From assembly GCF_000768065.1 (NCBI RefSeq), contig NZ_JRKM01000001.1, positions 2,542,001 through 2,606,000 of the forward strand: 64,000 nt of DNA. The letters run 5' to 3'. Positions 9,199-18,633 of the stretch are shown here, piece after piece. Below the pieces are notes generated by a model. It had not been told where the DNA came from and ran no database searches. It saw nothing but the letters and a program-made list of their open reading frames with translations. Positions within the stretch are counted from its first letter, which is position 1; the number at the start of each line of letters is the position of its first letter. Position numbers and translations under genes: made by a program. The stretch is from Aquabacterium sp. NJ1 (GTDB lineage: Bacteria > Pseudomonadota > Gammaproteobacteria > Burkholderiales > Burkholderiaceae_C).

Positions 9199-10374
9199 AT
9201 GTACGCCCCCTTCATTTCACGCCTCAACGACCTGCTGCTGACCACAGACCGCAAACAGCGTCTGCGCATCACGCGCTCGCTGATGGCGGCCAATGTGTTC
9301 ATCGCCTGCTGCTTCCTGCAGGTCTACGCCTGGTCGATTGGCTACATGGAGCTGGAAGACGTCAAGCGCCTGTCTGGCGTCATCGTGCTCAACATCCTGC
9401 TGTGGTACGTGGTGCTGCGCACCGGCCTGAACCAGCGCTTTGAAGACCCGGCCATGACGCTGCCGCAGATCCTGTCGGCGCTGACCATCATCGTGGGCGC
9501 CTACTCGGTCACGGGCCCCGTGCACGGCTCGACCATGATGCTGCTGGCCCTGGTGCTGGTGTTCGGCATCTTCAACATGAAGCAAAAGGGGGCCATCGTG
9601 GCGGGCGCCTACACCGTCGTGCTGATGGGCATCGCCATCCTGATCAAGATCCGCACCGACCCGCACAACTACCCCTTCAAGCTGGAGATCGCGCACTTCG
9701 TGCTGACGGCGGCCATCGTGCCCACCATCTCCGGCCTGGCCGCCCAGCTCAGCAGCCTGCGCGCCAAGCTGCAGGCCCAGAAGGACGAACTGGCCAACGC
9801 CCTGGTGCGCATCCAGATCCTGGCCACGCGTGACGAGCTCACCGGCCTGGTCAACCGCCGCCACATGATGGAGGTGCTGGGCCAGCACAAGAAACGCCTG
9901 GAGCGCTCGGGCCACCACCGCTTCTGCCTGGCCCTGCTGGACATCGACCACTTCAAGCGCATCAACGACACCCATGGCCACGCCGTGGGCGACGAGGTGC
10001 TGCGCAACTTTGCCAAGGTGGTGCAAAGCGGCCTGCGCGACACCGATGTGCTGGCGCGCTGGGGTGGCGAAGAATTCCTCGTGCTGCTCAACGACACCTC
10101 GCCCGAGCTGGCCAATGTGGGCCTGGAGCGTGCCCGCATGCTGCTGGCCGAGGCGGTGCTGGTACCCTCGCTGCCCGAGCTGAAGCCGACCTTCTCGGCC
10201 GGCCTGACGGCCTACAACATGAACGAGGCACTGGACGTCTGCATCGAACGCGCTGACCGAGCCCTGTACAAGGCCAAGGACGGCGGTAGAAACTGCACGG
10301 TGATCCGCATGGGCCTGACGCCCGCCGATGCCACCTACCGCAGCCCGACCGAACCGAGCACGCTACAAGAATGA
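9199..10374 (+). CDS. Membrane diguanylate cyclase (GGDEF), tandem copy 1
   Basis: A 391-residue protein with about six hydrophobic helices in the first 190 residues, then a short coiled-coil (LSSLRAKLQAQKDELANALVR) and a GGDEF domain. The active site is GGEEF starting at Gly289. The RDTD motif, five residues before it (280-283), is a canonical inhibitory I-site (RxxD), so product feedback inhibition is expected. The core motif TRDELTGLVNRRHMM is intact, so it should make cyclic di-GMP. The stop overlaps the start of the next gene by ATGA, giving translational coupling. Confidence 0.92.
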   Translation: MYAPFISRLNDLLLTTDRKQRLRITRSLMAANVFIACCFLQVYAWSIGYMELEDVKRLSGVIVLNILLWYVVLRTGLNQRFEDPAMTLPQILSALTIIVGAYSVTGPVHGSTMMLLALVLVFGIFNMKQKGAIVAGAYTVVLMGIAILIKIRTDPHNYPFKLEIAHFVLTAAIVPTISGLAAQLSSLRAKLQAQKDELANALVRIQILATRDELTGLVNRRHMMEVLGQHKKRLERSGHHRFCLALLDIDHFKRINDTHGHAVGDEVLRNFAKVVQSGLRDTDVLARWGGEEFLVLLNDTSPELANVGLERARMLLAEAVLVPSLPELKPTFSAGLTAYNMNEALDVCIERADRALYKAKDGGRNCTVIRMGLTPADATYRSPTEPSTLQE

Positions 10375-11525
10375 GCAAATTGAGCGACCTTGTCCTGGGA
10401 ACGGAACCCAAGCTGCGCGCCCGCGTCACCATGACCTTGCTGGCGCTTTACGGCTATGCGGCCTGCACCGGCATCCTGCTCTACCTCGTGCACATCCGGG
10501 AGGTGCCCGCGCGCACCGCCATGCCGCTGGTGGCTTTCATGTGGACGGGCGTGCCGCTGTTTTACCTGCTGGTGCGCACCGGCATCTCCAAGCGGCTGGG
10601 CAGCCCCGGCATGGACCTGCCGCAGTGCCTGTTCGCCATGGCCTCCATCCTGATCGCCTATGTGATCGTGGGGCCCATGCGCAATGCGGTGCTGCTGCTG
10701 ATCGCGCTGGTCATGGTGTTCAGCATGATCACGCTCACGCCACGCCAGGTGCGCATCATGGGCGTGACCACCTTCGGTTTCCTCGGCCTGGCCATGGCCT
10801 GGCTGACGCTGCACGAGCCCGGCCAGGTTGATGCGCGCATGGAGTTGATGAAGTTCGTGCTGGCTGCCTGCACCCTGCCGGTGATCTCGACGGTGGCCTC
10901 GCACGTGGCCAAGCTGCGCACCAGGCTGGTCGACCAGAAGCAGGAGCTGCAGCACGCCTTGTCGATGCTGCACGAAGTCGCCACCCGCGATGAGCTCACG
11001 GGCCTGCACAACCGCCGCCACATGCACCAGTTGCTGGAGCAGCAGTACAAGCGCCAGTTGCGCAGCGGCGAGGGCTTCTGCCTGGCCCTGATGGACCTGG
11101 ACCACTTCAAGCATGTCAACGACCAGTTCGGCCACCAGATGGGCGACATGGTGCTCAAGGCCTTTGCCGAAGCCATCGGCAAGGAGCTGCGCCAGACCGA
11201 CGTGCTGGCACGCTGGGGTGGCGAAGAGTTCCTGCTGATGCTGACCGCGCCGGACCCGGGCCTGCATGGGGCACAGGCCTCGCTGGCCCGTTTCCAGGCG
11301 GCGTTGCAGCAAGTGGTGGTGGGCAACGGTGTGCGCGTCACCTTCTCGGCTGGCCTGACCGAACACCCGCCGGGCGAGCCCCTGCACGAGACGCTGGAGC
11401 GCGCCGACCGTGGCCTCTACCAGGCCAAGGCGCATGGCCGCAACCGGGTGGAGTTGATGTTGCCTCCGCCAATCGACCAAAGTCACACGACCCGCACACC
11501 GCTGGCCGAGGACGACCAAGTGTGA
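10371..11525 (+). CDS. Membrane diguanylate cyclase (GGDEF), tandem copy 2
   Basis: A 384-residue paralogue of the preceding gene with the same layout: about six membrane helices, a coiled-coil linker (VDQKQELQHALSML) and a GGDEF domain with GGEEF from Gly283 and an I-site RQTD at 274-277. The motif TRDELTGLHNRRHM matches its neighbour closely, and so does the membrane part, which points to a tandem duplication. Start ATG overlaps the upstream stop (ATGA). Both active site and I-site look functional, so the pair may differ in the signal sensed. Confidence 0.92.
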   Translation: MSKLSDLVLGTEPKLRARVTMTLLALYGYAACTGILLYLVHIREVPARTAMPLVAFMWTGVPLFYLLVRTGISKRLGSPGMDLPQCLFAMASILIAYVIVGPMRNAVLLLIALVMVFSMITLTPRQVRIMGVTTFGFLGLAMAWLTLHEPGQVDARMELMKFVLAACTLPVISTVASHVAKLRTRLVDQKQELQHALSMLHEVATRDELTGLHNRRHMHQLLEQQYKRQLRSGEGFCLALMDLDHFKHVNDQFGHQMGDMVLKAFAEAIGKELRQTDVLARWGGEEFLLMLTAPDPGLHGAQASLARFQAALQQVVVGNGVRVTFSAGLTEHPPGEPLHETLERADRGLYQAKAHGRNRVELMLPPPIDQSHTTRTPLAEDDQV

Positions 11526-11646
11526 GACAGTTACCGGTATGGCACCGGAAGTCACCACCGTCCGGTCCATATCGAGGAGGAGCCGGGGTTGAGCCGCACC
11601 ATGAGCGGCCTGCCTCGAGGGGTGGTGTCCGATTGACGCTGTCCCC

Positions 11647-13269
11647 ATGTCCAGCCCAACCTACGGTGCTTCCAACGCCTTGCCACCCGGTGATCTGAGC
11701 CAGGCGCCCGATATCGACGCCCTCTCGGGTGACCAGCATTACCGCGCCATGTTCGAGGCCGCCGGTGTGGGCATCGCCCGCCTGACGCCGAGTGGTCACT
11801 TCGTCGAGGTCAACCAGCGTTTTGCGGACATCACCGGCCGCAGCCGCGACAACCTCATCGGCCTGCACTACCAGGACATCTCCCACCCCGATGACGCGGC
11901 AGGCAGCGCCGCCGCCATGGAGGGCATCCTCACAGGCCAAAAGGACCGCATGGCGCGCGAGAAGCGCTATGTGCGCCCGGACGGCCAGGTCGTCTACGCC
12001 ATGCTCAACAGCGTCATGCTGCGCGATGCCAAGGGCCACCCAGTGCAGATGGTGTCGGTGATCGAGGACATCACCGAGCGCGTGCGCATGCAGGAGGCGC
12101 TGAGCTCGGCGCGGGCGGCCGAGCGCGCCAGCAAGGCCAAGACCGAGTTCCTCTCGCGCATGAGTCATGAGTTGCGCACCCCGCTCAATGCCATGCTGGG
12201 CTTTGCGCAACTGCTGCGCGTGGACCCGCGCAACCCGCTCAACGAGGCCCAGCGCCAGAAGGTCGAGCACATCGAGAAAGCCGGTGCCCACCTGCTGGCC
12301 ATGATGACCGACGTGCTGGACCTCTCCCGCATCGAAGCGGGCAGCCTGCCCATGTCCATCGAGACCCTGGCCGTCAGCAAGGTCATGGAAGAGACCCTGG
12401 CGCTGGTGAGCAACCAGGCGGCCGATGCCGGTCTCAAGCTGATCCAGCACCTGCCGGATGCCGGCGTGTACGTGAAGGCCGACCGGGTGCGCCTGCGCCA
12501 GGTGCTCAGCAACCTGCTGTCCAACGCCATCAAGTACAACCGCGCCGGCGGGCAGGTGATGGTCGAGGCCATGGCGCTCAACGAGCAGGTGCTGATTACC
12601 GTCAGCGACACAGGCCAGGGCATGACGCCCGAGCAGATGCAGCACCTGTTCGAGCCCTTCAACCGCCTGGGGGCAGAGCGCACGTCCATCGAGGGCACGG
12701 GCATCGGCCTGGTCATCGTCAAGCGCCTGCTGGACCTGATGGACGGCCGCATCGAAGCCAGCAGCACACCCGGCAATGGCACGAGCTTTCGGGTCTGGCT
12801 GCCGCTGGCACGGCCCCTCGCCCTGGACACCGATGGCGCCGAGCTGGGCTCGCGCTCGGGCTTTGGGGCGCTCGATGAACTCGGCGCGGCCCAGCGCACC
12901 GTGCTGTACGCCGAGGACAACGTGATCAATGTGGAGCTGCTGCGCCAGGTCATGCGCATGCGGCCTCAGTGGCACCTGGAAGTGGCCCACAGCGGCCAGC
13001 AGGCCATCACCATGGCGCAATCCAGCCCACCTGATTTGTTGCTGCTGGACATGCACCTGGGCGACATGAGCGGGCTGGACGTGTCCGACGCACTGACGCA
13101 GACCGCCGCCACCGCCAGCATCCCGCGGGTGGCGCTGTCTGCCGATGCCATGCCCGACCAGATCAGCCAGGCGCGCGAGCGGGGGTTTGTGGAGTACCTG
13201 ACCAAGCCCCTGGACGTGGCCCGTTTCCTCAAGCTGCTGGACCGCTGCGCGGCACCGGACCTGGGCTGA
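11647..13269 (+). CDS. PAS hybrid sensor histidine kinase / response regulator
   Basis: A 540-residue soluble kinase. It has a PAS domain with PAC (about residues 30-145; AGVGIARLTPSGHFVEVNQRF), HisKA with MSHELRTPLNAMLG (His174), HATPase_c (NLLSNAIKYN, VSDTGQGM, GTGIGLVIVKRLLDLMDG) and a C-terminal receiver with Asp468 in LLLLDMHLGDMSGLDV. No membrane segment is seen. The kinase-receiver part is strikingly similar to the kinase at 16961-18631, including the unusual receiver motifs DMHLGDM and LSADAMPD, so the two are paralogues. The ribosome site is weak. Confidence 0.9.
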   Translation: MSSPTYGASNALPPGDLSQAPDIDALSGDQHYRAMFEAAGVGIARLTPSGHFVEVNQRFADITGRSRDNLIGLHYQDISHPDDAAGSAAAMEGILTGQKDRMAREKRYVRPDGQVVYAMLNSVMLRDAKGHPVQMVSVIEDITERVRMQEALSSARAAERASKAKTEFLSRMSHELRTPLNAMLGFAQLLRVDPRNPLNEAQRQKVEHIEKAGAHLLAMMTDVLDLSRIEAGSLPMSIETLAVSKVMEETLALVSNQAADAGLKLIQHLPDAGVYVKADRVRLRQVLSNLLSNAIKYNRAGGQVMVEAMALNEQVLITVSDTGQGMTPEQMQHLFEPFNRLGAERTSIEGTGIGLVIVKRLLDLMDGRIEASSTPGNGTSFRVWLPLARPLALDTDGAELGSRSGFGALDELGAAQRTVLYAEDNVINVELLRQVMRMRPQWHLEVAHSGQQAITMAQSSPPDLLLLDMHLGDMSGLDVSDALTQTAATASIPRVALSADAMPDQISQARERGFVEYLTKPLDVARFLKLLDRCAAPDLG

Positions 13270-13289
13270 GGACCGCCCCCCGCCAGGCC

Positions 13290-13811
13290 TCAGATCGGCA
13301 GGTCGGTGAAGAAGCGGCCGCCGTGGAACACCAGCGGCGCGGCGCCCAGGCGGCGGCGGCAATGCTCGACCTGCCCGACGAAGATGATGTGATCGCCTTC
13401 GTCGTACTGGCTGCGGTGCGTGCACTCGAACACCGCCACGGCCCCGTCGATCACGGGTGCGCCGGTGAGCCCGGCGTGCCAGGGTGCGCCCTCGAAACGG
13501 TCGATGCCGCGGCGGGCAAAGCGCTCGGCCAAGGGGCGCTGGTCGGCGGCCAGCACATTGATGGCGTAGTGCCGTGCGCTCAGGAAGCCGGCCATGGTGC
13601 TCGAATGCCGCGCCAGGCTCCACAGCACCAGCGGCGGCGTCAGCGACACCGAGTTGAAGGAATTCGCCGTGAGCCCCACCAGACGGCCTTCATCGTCCCG
13701 CGCGGTCACGATCGTCACGCCGGTGGCAAACTGCCCCAGAGCGGAACGAAGGTCGTCGGTGGTGAAGGGCAGCGTCTCGTGTTCAGACACCGTGTCGAGC
13801 GGCAAAGTCAT
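13290..13811 (-). CDS. Flavin reductase family protein (HpaC/FMN-binding split barrel)
   Basis: A 173-residue flavin reductase-like protein of usual family length. Signatures are LGQFATGVTIVTARD at the start of the barrel, GLTANSFNSVSLTPPLVLWSL, the conserved FLSARHYAINVLA and the C-terminal EGDHIIFVGQVEHC. Members reduce FMN or FAD with NAD(P)H for a partner monooxygenase; no partner is adjacent. It follows the methyltransferase gene by 22 bp on the same strand and may be co-transcribed with it. Confidence 0.9.
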   Translation of the reverse strand: MTLPLDTVSEHETLPFTTDDLRSALGQFATGVTIVTARDDEGRLVGLTANSFNSVSLTPPLVLWSLARHSSTMAGFLSARHYAINVLAADQRPLAERFARRGIDRFEGAPWHAGLTGAPVIDGAVAVFECTHRSQYDEGDHIIFVGQVEHCRRRLGAAPLVFHGGRFFTDLPI

Positions 13812-13833
13812 TCAGGGCTTTCACTGAGATGCC

Positions 13834-14622
13834 TCACAGTGTAGTCGGGCGTCCCGTGCCATGGGAAACGATTCGATACACCCATATAGGGCGTCCCCCC
13901 CCTGCCTGAAGGCGTGCGTGCGGTTTCAACGACAGGCCCTGGGCATCGCGCGCCTCGAACTCCAGGCTCACCAGCCAGCTGCCCGGGCGCATCTCGCGCA
14001 GGGCTTTCTCAAGGGCACGAGGCATGGTCTCGGGCCGCTGGAACAGGTAGACCAGGTCGAAGCCGGCCCAGCTCTGAGCCCACATGTCGCCCTGGCGCAC
14101 GCGGGCCCAGGGGCAGCGCAGGCCCGCCACCACGCGCCACAACCAGCTCCACTCGATGCCGTGGAGGCGCGCCTGCGGGTAGGCCGCATGCAGCTCGACC
14201 AGCGCGTCGCCCATGCCGCAGCCGGCGTCCAGGATCTGCACATTGGCCTGATCGGCCGCAGCCACCAGTGGCGCATGAAGGGGCAGCTCACGCAGGGCGC
14301 CACGCGGGGTGGGGAACACGGGCGCATCGCGCCAGGCATGCACCGGGTAGGCCAGCAGCAACAAGGCAAGCGGCGCCAGCCACAACCAGGCGGGCAAGCC
14401 CGCGCCCTGCCCCAGCGCCAGCACGCTCAGCGGGAAGCCGGCGGCCACGAACACGCGCCGCCAGGTGGTGCTCGCCACCAAGGGCAGCCAGGTGGCGCAC
14501 ACACCCAGGGCCGTGGGCAGCATCAGCACGGCCCACAGAGGCGCCTGCACGGCCCGCAAGGCCAGCGCCAGGCCCCAGGCCAGGGCCCAGGTCAGCAAGG
14601 CCGGCAAAGGCCAGGTCAGCAT
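13834..14622 (-). CDS. Membrane-anchored class I SAM-dependent methyltransferase
   Basis: A 262-residue protein. The first 95 residues hold three or four hydrophobic helices (LTWALAWGLALALRAV, LWAVLMLPTALGVCATWLP, LAPLALLLLAYPV). The rest is a methyltransferase fold with the SAM-binding glycine motif ILDAGCGMGDALVEL, the acidic HGIEWSW strand end and a downstream FDLVYLFQRPETM. The substrate is not evident. It lies 73 bp after parB in the same direction, before the flavin reductase gene. The glycine motif is clear, so the class is safe and the function is not. Confidence 0.85.
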   Translation of the reverse strand: MLTWPLPALLTWALAWGLALALRAVQAPLWAVLMLPTALGVCATWLPLVASTTWRRVFVAAGFPLSVLALGQGAGLPAWLWLAPLALLLLAYPVHAWRDAPVFPTPRGALRELPLHAPLVAAADQANVQILDAGCGMGDALVELHAAYPQARLHGIEWSWLWRVVAGLRCPWARVRQGDMWAQSWAGFDLVYLFQRPETMPRALEKALREMRPGSWLVSLEFEARDAQGLSLKPHARLQAGGGRPIWVYRIVSHGTGRPTTL

Positions 14623-14695
14623 GCCTGATGGGGCTCCGTGGTCATGTGGGTGGGTGGTGGTGGACGGCGGTGTCCGAGCGGGGCTTAGCCGGGCC

Positions 14696-15598
14696 TCACT
14701 CGGCCGCGCCGCCGCGCAGCTTGTCGATCAGGCCATTGAGCTCGTCCAGGCTGCCGAACTGGATGGTGATCTCGCCCTGCTCGCCGCGCTTGGTCTTGCG
14801 CTTGACGTTGATCTCGACCTGGGCCGTGAGGATGTCCGACAGTTCTTCTTCCAGGCGCACCACATCGCGCGACTTCTCGGACTTCACGCGCAGCAGCGGC
14901 GTCTGGCGGCCGGCGCCCTGCACCTTGGCCACGAGCTTTTCAGCTTCGCGCACATTGAGCTTGCGGGCCACGACCTCATTGGCCGTGGTGATCTGCACGG
15001 CCTTGTCCAGCGGCAGCAGCGCGCGGGCATGGCCCATGTCGATGTCACCGGCCATCAGCATGCCCTGCACGGGCTCGGCCAGGTTCAGCAGGCGCAGCAG
15101 GTTGGAGGCCGCACTGCGTGAGCGCCCCACGGCCTGTGCGGCCTGCTCGTGCGTCAGGCCGAACTCGACCGTCAGGCGCTGCAGGCCTTGGGCCTCTTCC
15201 AGCGGGTTGAGGTCCTCGCGCTGGATGTTCTCGATCAGCGCCATGGCGGCGGCGGCTTCGTCCGGCACCTCCTTGACCAGCACCGGCACCTCGGTGAGGC
15301 CGGCCAGCTTGGCGGCACGCGAGCGGCGTTCACCCGCGATGATCTCGTACTTGCCACCGCCCACAGGCCGCACCAGGATGGGCTGCATGATGCCCTGCGC
15401 CTTGATGCTCTCGGCCAGCTCGTACAGGGAGCCTTCGTCCATGCGCGTGCGCGGCTGGTACTTGCCCGCCTGCATCAGGTCCAGACGCAGCACGGACGGT
15501 GCACCGCCCTCCGGCGTGGCCGCAGGTTGATCGCTGATTTTGGGGCCCAGCAGGGCCTCCAGGCCCATGCCCAGGCCTTTGGATTTTTTGGTCGCCAT
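14696..15598 (-). CDS. parB: Chromosome partitioning protein ParB
   Basis: A 300-residue ParB/Spo0J family protein that binds parS and, as a CTP-dependent clamp, loads onto origin-proximal DNA. It has the conserved N-terminal KGLGMGLEALLG, the ParB nuclease-like/CTPase fold (LMQAGKYQPRTRMDE, YEIIAGERRSRAAKLAGL with the GERRxRA CTP motif, ALIENIQREDLNPLEEA), a helix-turn-helix (LTHEQAAQAVGRSRSAASNLLRLL) and a C-terminal dimer domain. Start is 15598; an ATG at 15607 would add three residues, and neither has a strong ribosome site. Three parS sites lie 5-7 kb away in rsmG and mnmG. parA is not adjacent: two opposite-strand genes lie between. Confidence 0.95.
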   Translation of the reverse strand: MATKKSKGLGMGLEALLGPKISDQPAATPEGGAPSVLRLDLMQAGKYQPRTRMDEGSLYELAESIKAQGIMQPILVRPVGGGKYEIIAGERRSRAAKLAGLTEVPVLVKEVPDEAAAAMALIENIQREDLNPLEEAQGLQRLTVEFGLTHEQAAQAVGRSRSAASNLLRLLNLAEPVQGMLMAGDIDMGHARALLPLDKAVQITTANEVVARKLNVREAEKLVAKVQGAGRQTPLLRVKSEKSRDVVRLEEELSDILTAQVEINVKRKTKRGEQGEITIQFGSLDELNGLIDKLRGGAAE

Positions 15599-15656
15599 GG
15601 GCGCCATTGTCCGATGTTTCTACAATCCATTGAACACCTGGATGGAGACGATCGGC

Positions 15657-16889
15657 ATGGCCCGCTTTTTACTGGCCTGGGAATTGGGCGACGGGCTGGG
15701 CCATGCCAGCCGCTTCAGGCCCCTGGCGCAAGGCCTGCGCGCGCACGGCCACGAGGTCGACCTCATGCTGCGCGAGATCGTGCATGCCCGCAGCGTGCTG
15801 GGTGACCTGGGCCTGCGCTTGCTGCAAGCGCCCTTCTGGATGCACCAGACCGTCGGCGGCCCCAACCCCACCATCAGCCTCACCGAGATCCTGGTGGGCA
15901 ACGGCTATTTGCAGCCTGATCACCTGGACGGCCTGGTGCAAGGCTGGCTGGCCGCGCTCGACCTGATCCGCCCCGATGTGCTGGTGGCCGACTACGCACC
16001 CACCGCCACCATCGCCGCGCGCATCAAGGGCATCCCGGTGGCCACGGTGGGCGGCGGCTTCTACCTGCCGCCCGACGCCAGCCCCCTGCCCCCGTTTCGC
16101 ACCTGGGAGCCCATCGAGCCCGGGCGTGTGGCCTATTGGGAGCAGCGTGTCACGCAAACCGTCAACACCGTGCTGGCCCGTCATGGGGTGCCCGCCGTGC
16201 CCCGCCTGAGCACCATCTTGCGAGGTGAGCAGGCCCTGCTGTGCTGCTGGCCCGAGCTGGACCCCTATCAGCGTCATGACCAACGCCACACCCTGCCCAC
16301 GGCATCTGATCACATCGACGCAGGCCTGGGCCCCACCTTCCTGAACGAAGGCGGTGAGGCCCCGATCTGGCCCGATGGCGACGGCCCCTGCGTGTTTGCC
16401 TATGTGCGCAGCACCCATGGCGACCTGCTGCCGCTCTTGCAGGCGCTGGACCAGGCCGGCTGCCGCACGCTGTGCTACCTGCCCGAAGTGGCCGCCGGCC
16501 GCCCTGCCCCGCTGGCCTCGCCGCGCATCCGTTATGCCGGCCGCCCGGTGGACCTGGCCCAGGCCTTGCCGCAAGCCAGCCTGTTGATCAGCCATGCCGG
16601 CGAAGCCACCCTGGCCCAAGCTCTGCTGGCGGGCGTGCCCATGCTGCTGCTGCCCACCCAGGCCGAACAGTTCCTCAACGCCCAGCGCGTGGTGCAACTG
16701 GGTGCCGGCCTGAACGCGGCCGCGCATGGCCAGCCCGCGCCCTACGCCCAGCTGCTGCAAACCTTGCTGCACACGGCCAGCTACCGGGCCGCCGCGCAGG
16801 CCATGGCCCATCGTTATCGTGACTTCCGTCCGGACTCCTTGAACCAGACTTTGACAGCCGCCTGCGAGTCGCTGTTGAATGGGCATTGA
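15657..16889 (+). CDS. GT-B fold glycosyltransferase-like protein (MurG/UGT-like)
   Basis: A 410-residue protein resembling two-domain GT-B glycosyltransferases. The N-terminus FLLAWELGDGLGHASRFRPL has the glycine-rich loop and early His typical of MurG/UGT enzymes. The C-terminal domain carries the nucleotide-sugar-binding pattern LPQASLLISHAGEATLAQALLAGVPMLLLP followed by TQAEQFLNAQRV, as in GT1/GT28 C-terminal domains. Start at ATG 15657 is backed by GGAG nine bases upstream. It diverges from parB with only 58 bp between the starts. No membrane segment is visible. Donor and acceptor are unknown. It sits between parB and parA, opposite to both. Confidence 0.8.
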   Translation: MARFLLAWELGDGLGHASRFRPLAQGLRAHGHEVDLMLREIVHARSVLGDLGLRLLQAPFWMHQTVGGPNPTISLTEILVGNGYLQPDHLDGLVQGWLAALDLIRPDVLVADYAPTATIAARIKGIPVATVGGGFYLPPDASPLPPFRTWEPIEPGRVAYWEQRVTQTVNTVLARHGVPAVPRLSTILRGEQALLCCWPELDPYQRHDQRHTLPTASDHIDAGLGPTFLNEGGEAPIWPDGDGPCVFAYVRSTHGDLLPLLQALDQAGCRTLCYLPEVAAGRPAPLASPRIRYAGRPVDLAQALPQASLLISHAGEATLAQALLAGVPMLLLPTQAEQFLNAQRVVQLGAGLNAAAHGQPAPYAQLLQTLLHTASYRAAAQAMAHRYRDFRPDSLNQTLTAACESLLNGH

Positions 16890-16960
16890 GCCCCACAACG
16901 CCAGGGTCAACCAGCCACACACTCACTACACCCGATTGCCGGCCAGTCGATAACGCACAC

Positions 16961-18631
16961 ATGGATGCCTCGCCGCCCACCCCGACGCCCGATGGTGACG
17001 ACGCGCTTGCTGCACTGCAACAAGAGCTCGCCCAGACACGCGCCCAACTGGCCAAGGCCGAAAAACGCCTGAAAGCGCGAGAGGGCCTGCTGGCGGGCCT
17101 GAGCCAACACGTGCCCGGCGTACTGTTCAAGGTGGTGGTGCCACCCGGCGGTGAGGCCCAGCTGCACTACATCAGCGAACGAGCCGCCGAACTGTATGAG
17201 CTGGACGCCCAAGCCACCGGCCTGGACTGGAGCGCCCATTACCACCGCATCCACCCCGACGACCTGCCCCTGGTGCAGCAACTGAGCCGTGAAATCGCGG
17301 ACCAGGAAGGCAAGCTGCAGCAGTTCGAATACCGCACCATCCTGCCCAAGAAGGGCCAACGCTGGATGGCCGGCCAGGCCATGGCCGCACGCGAAGGGCC
17401 GGACGGCAGCACCGCCTGGTACGGTTACACGCAGGACGTGACCGAGCAGAAGCTGTATGCCCAGGCGCTGATCGACGCCCGGACGGCCGACCAGGCCAAC
17501 CACGCCAAGAGCGAGTTCCTCTCGCGCATGAGCCACGAGTTGCGCACCCCGCTCAACGCCATCATCGGTTTTGCCCAACTGCTGCAGATGGACCGCAGCA
17601 GCGTGTTCGGCGACGAGCACCGCCGCCGCGTCAACCTCATCGAAAAGGCCGGCCAGCACCTGTTGTCGATGCTGGGGGATGTGCTGGACCTCTCACGCAT
17701 CGAGGCCGGTGACCTGCCCCTGTCCATCGAGTCTCAGGACGTGGACCTGGTGGCCGACGACGCACTCAGCATGGTCGGCGCCCTGGCCCGCCACAGCCAG
17801 ATCCGCATCGACACGCACGGCGTGGGCAGCCATGTGTACGCGCTGGCCGACCGGGTGCGCCTGCGTCAGGTACTGGTCAACCTGCTGAGCAATGCCATCA
17901 AGTACAACCGCGCGGGTGGCACCGTGCAGCTGCGTGCGCGGCGCGCCGGCAGCGAGGTGCTCATCGAGGTGCAGGACAGCGGCATCGGCATGAGCCCGGA
18001 GCAACAGGCCCAGCTGTTCCAGCCCTTCAACCGCCTGGGCGTGGAGCAAAGCGGCATCGAAGGCACCGGCATCGGCCTGGTCATCGTGCACAAGCTGGTG
18101 TCGCTCATGGGCGGGCGCATCGAGGTGGAAAGCCAGGCCGGCGAAGGCAGCTGCTTTCGCATCACCCTGCCTGCGGCCGACAGCGAACCCGAAGTCACGG
18201 ACCAGATCCCGCTGTCCGACGGCGACCTGTTCGCCCGTCCCGCCACCATCCTGTACGCCGAAGACAACGAGGTCAACGTGGCCCTGGTCCACCAGGTCAT
18301 CAAGCTGCGCCCGCACTGGCGCCTGCTGGTGGCCATGAACGGCAAGCGCGCGCTGGAGGTGGCCCGCCGGCACCGGCCGGACCTGATGCTGATCGACATG
18401 CACCTGGGCGACATGACCGGGCTGGACCTGGCCACCGCGCTGGACGCCGAAGACGCCACACGCGACATCCCCCGCGTGGCGCTGTCGGCCGACGCCATGC
18501 CCGACCGCATCCACGCGGCCAGGGCCCATGGCTTCAAGGCCTACCTGACCAAACCGCTGGACGTGATGGCGCTGCTGCGCTGCCTGGAAGAGGCCCTGCC
18601 CCTGGACGGGCCGGCCCCACCGTCAAGCTGA
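16961..18631 (+). CDS. PAS hybrid sensor histidine kinase / response regulator
   Basis: A 556-residue soluble kinase with an N-terminal coiled coil (ALQQELAQTRAQLAKAEKRL), a PAS fold (YISERAAELYELDAQATG, then a PAC-like FEYRTILPKKGQRWM), HisKA with MSHELRTPLNAIIG (His192), HATPase_c (NLLSNAIKYN, DSGIGM, GTGIGLVIVHKLVSLMGG) and a receiver with Asp479 in LMLIDMHLGDMTGLDL. It is a paralogue of the kinase at 11647-13269. Start chosen at ATG 16961; an in-frame TTG at 16886 overlapping the glycosyltransferase stop would add 25 residues. It ends 2 bp from the parA stop codon, convergently. Confidence 0.87.
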   Translation: MDASPPTPTPDGDDALAALQQELAQTRAQLAKAEKRLKAREGLLAGLSQHVPGVLFKVVVPPGGEAQLHYISERAAELYELDAQATGLDWSAHYHRIHPDDLPLVQQLSREIADQEGKLQQFEYRTILPKKGQRWMAGQAMAAREGPDGSTAWYGYTQDVTEQKLYAQALIDARTADQANHAKSEFLSRMSHELRTPLNAIIGFAQLLQMDRSSVFGDEHRRRVNLIEKAGQHLLSMLGDVLDLSRIEAGDLPLSIESQDVDLVADDALSMVGALARHSQIRIDTHGVGSHVYALADRVRLRQVLVNLLSNAIKYNRAGGTVQLRARRAGSEVLIEVQDSGIGMSPEQQAQLFQPFNRLGVEQSGIEGTGIGLVIVHKLVSLMGGRIEVESQAGEGSCFRITLPAADSEPEVTDQIPLSDGDLFARPATILYAEDNEVNVALVHQVIKLRPHWRLLVAMNGKRALEVARRHRPDLMLIDMHLGDMTGLDLATALDAEDATRDIPRVALSADAMPDRIHAARAHGFKAYLTKPLDVMALLRCLEEALPLDGPAPPSS

Positions 18632-18633
18632 GT

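Noticed and set aside
11338-13623. 761-codon antisense frame over the GGDEF and kinase genes
   Set aside because: It spans a well-supported GGDEF gene and a PAS kinase on the other strand and has no recognisable domain; a GC-driven shadow.
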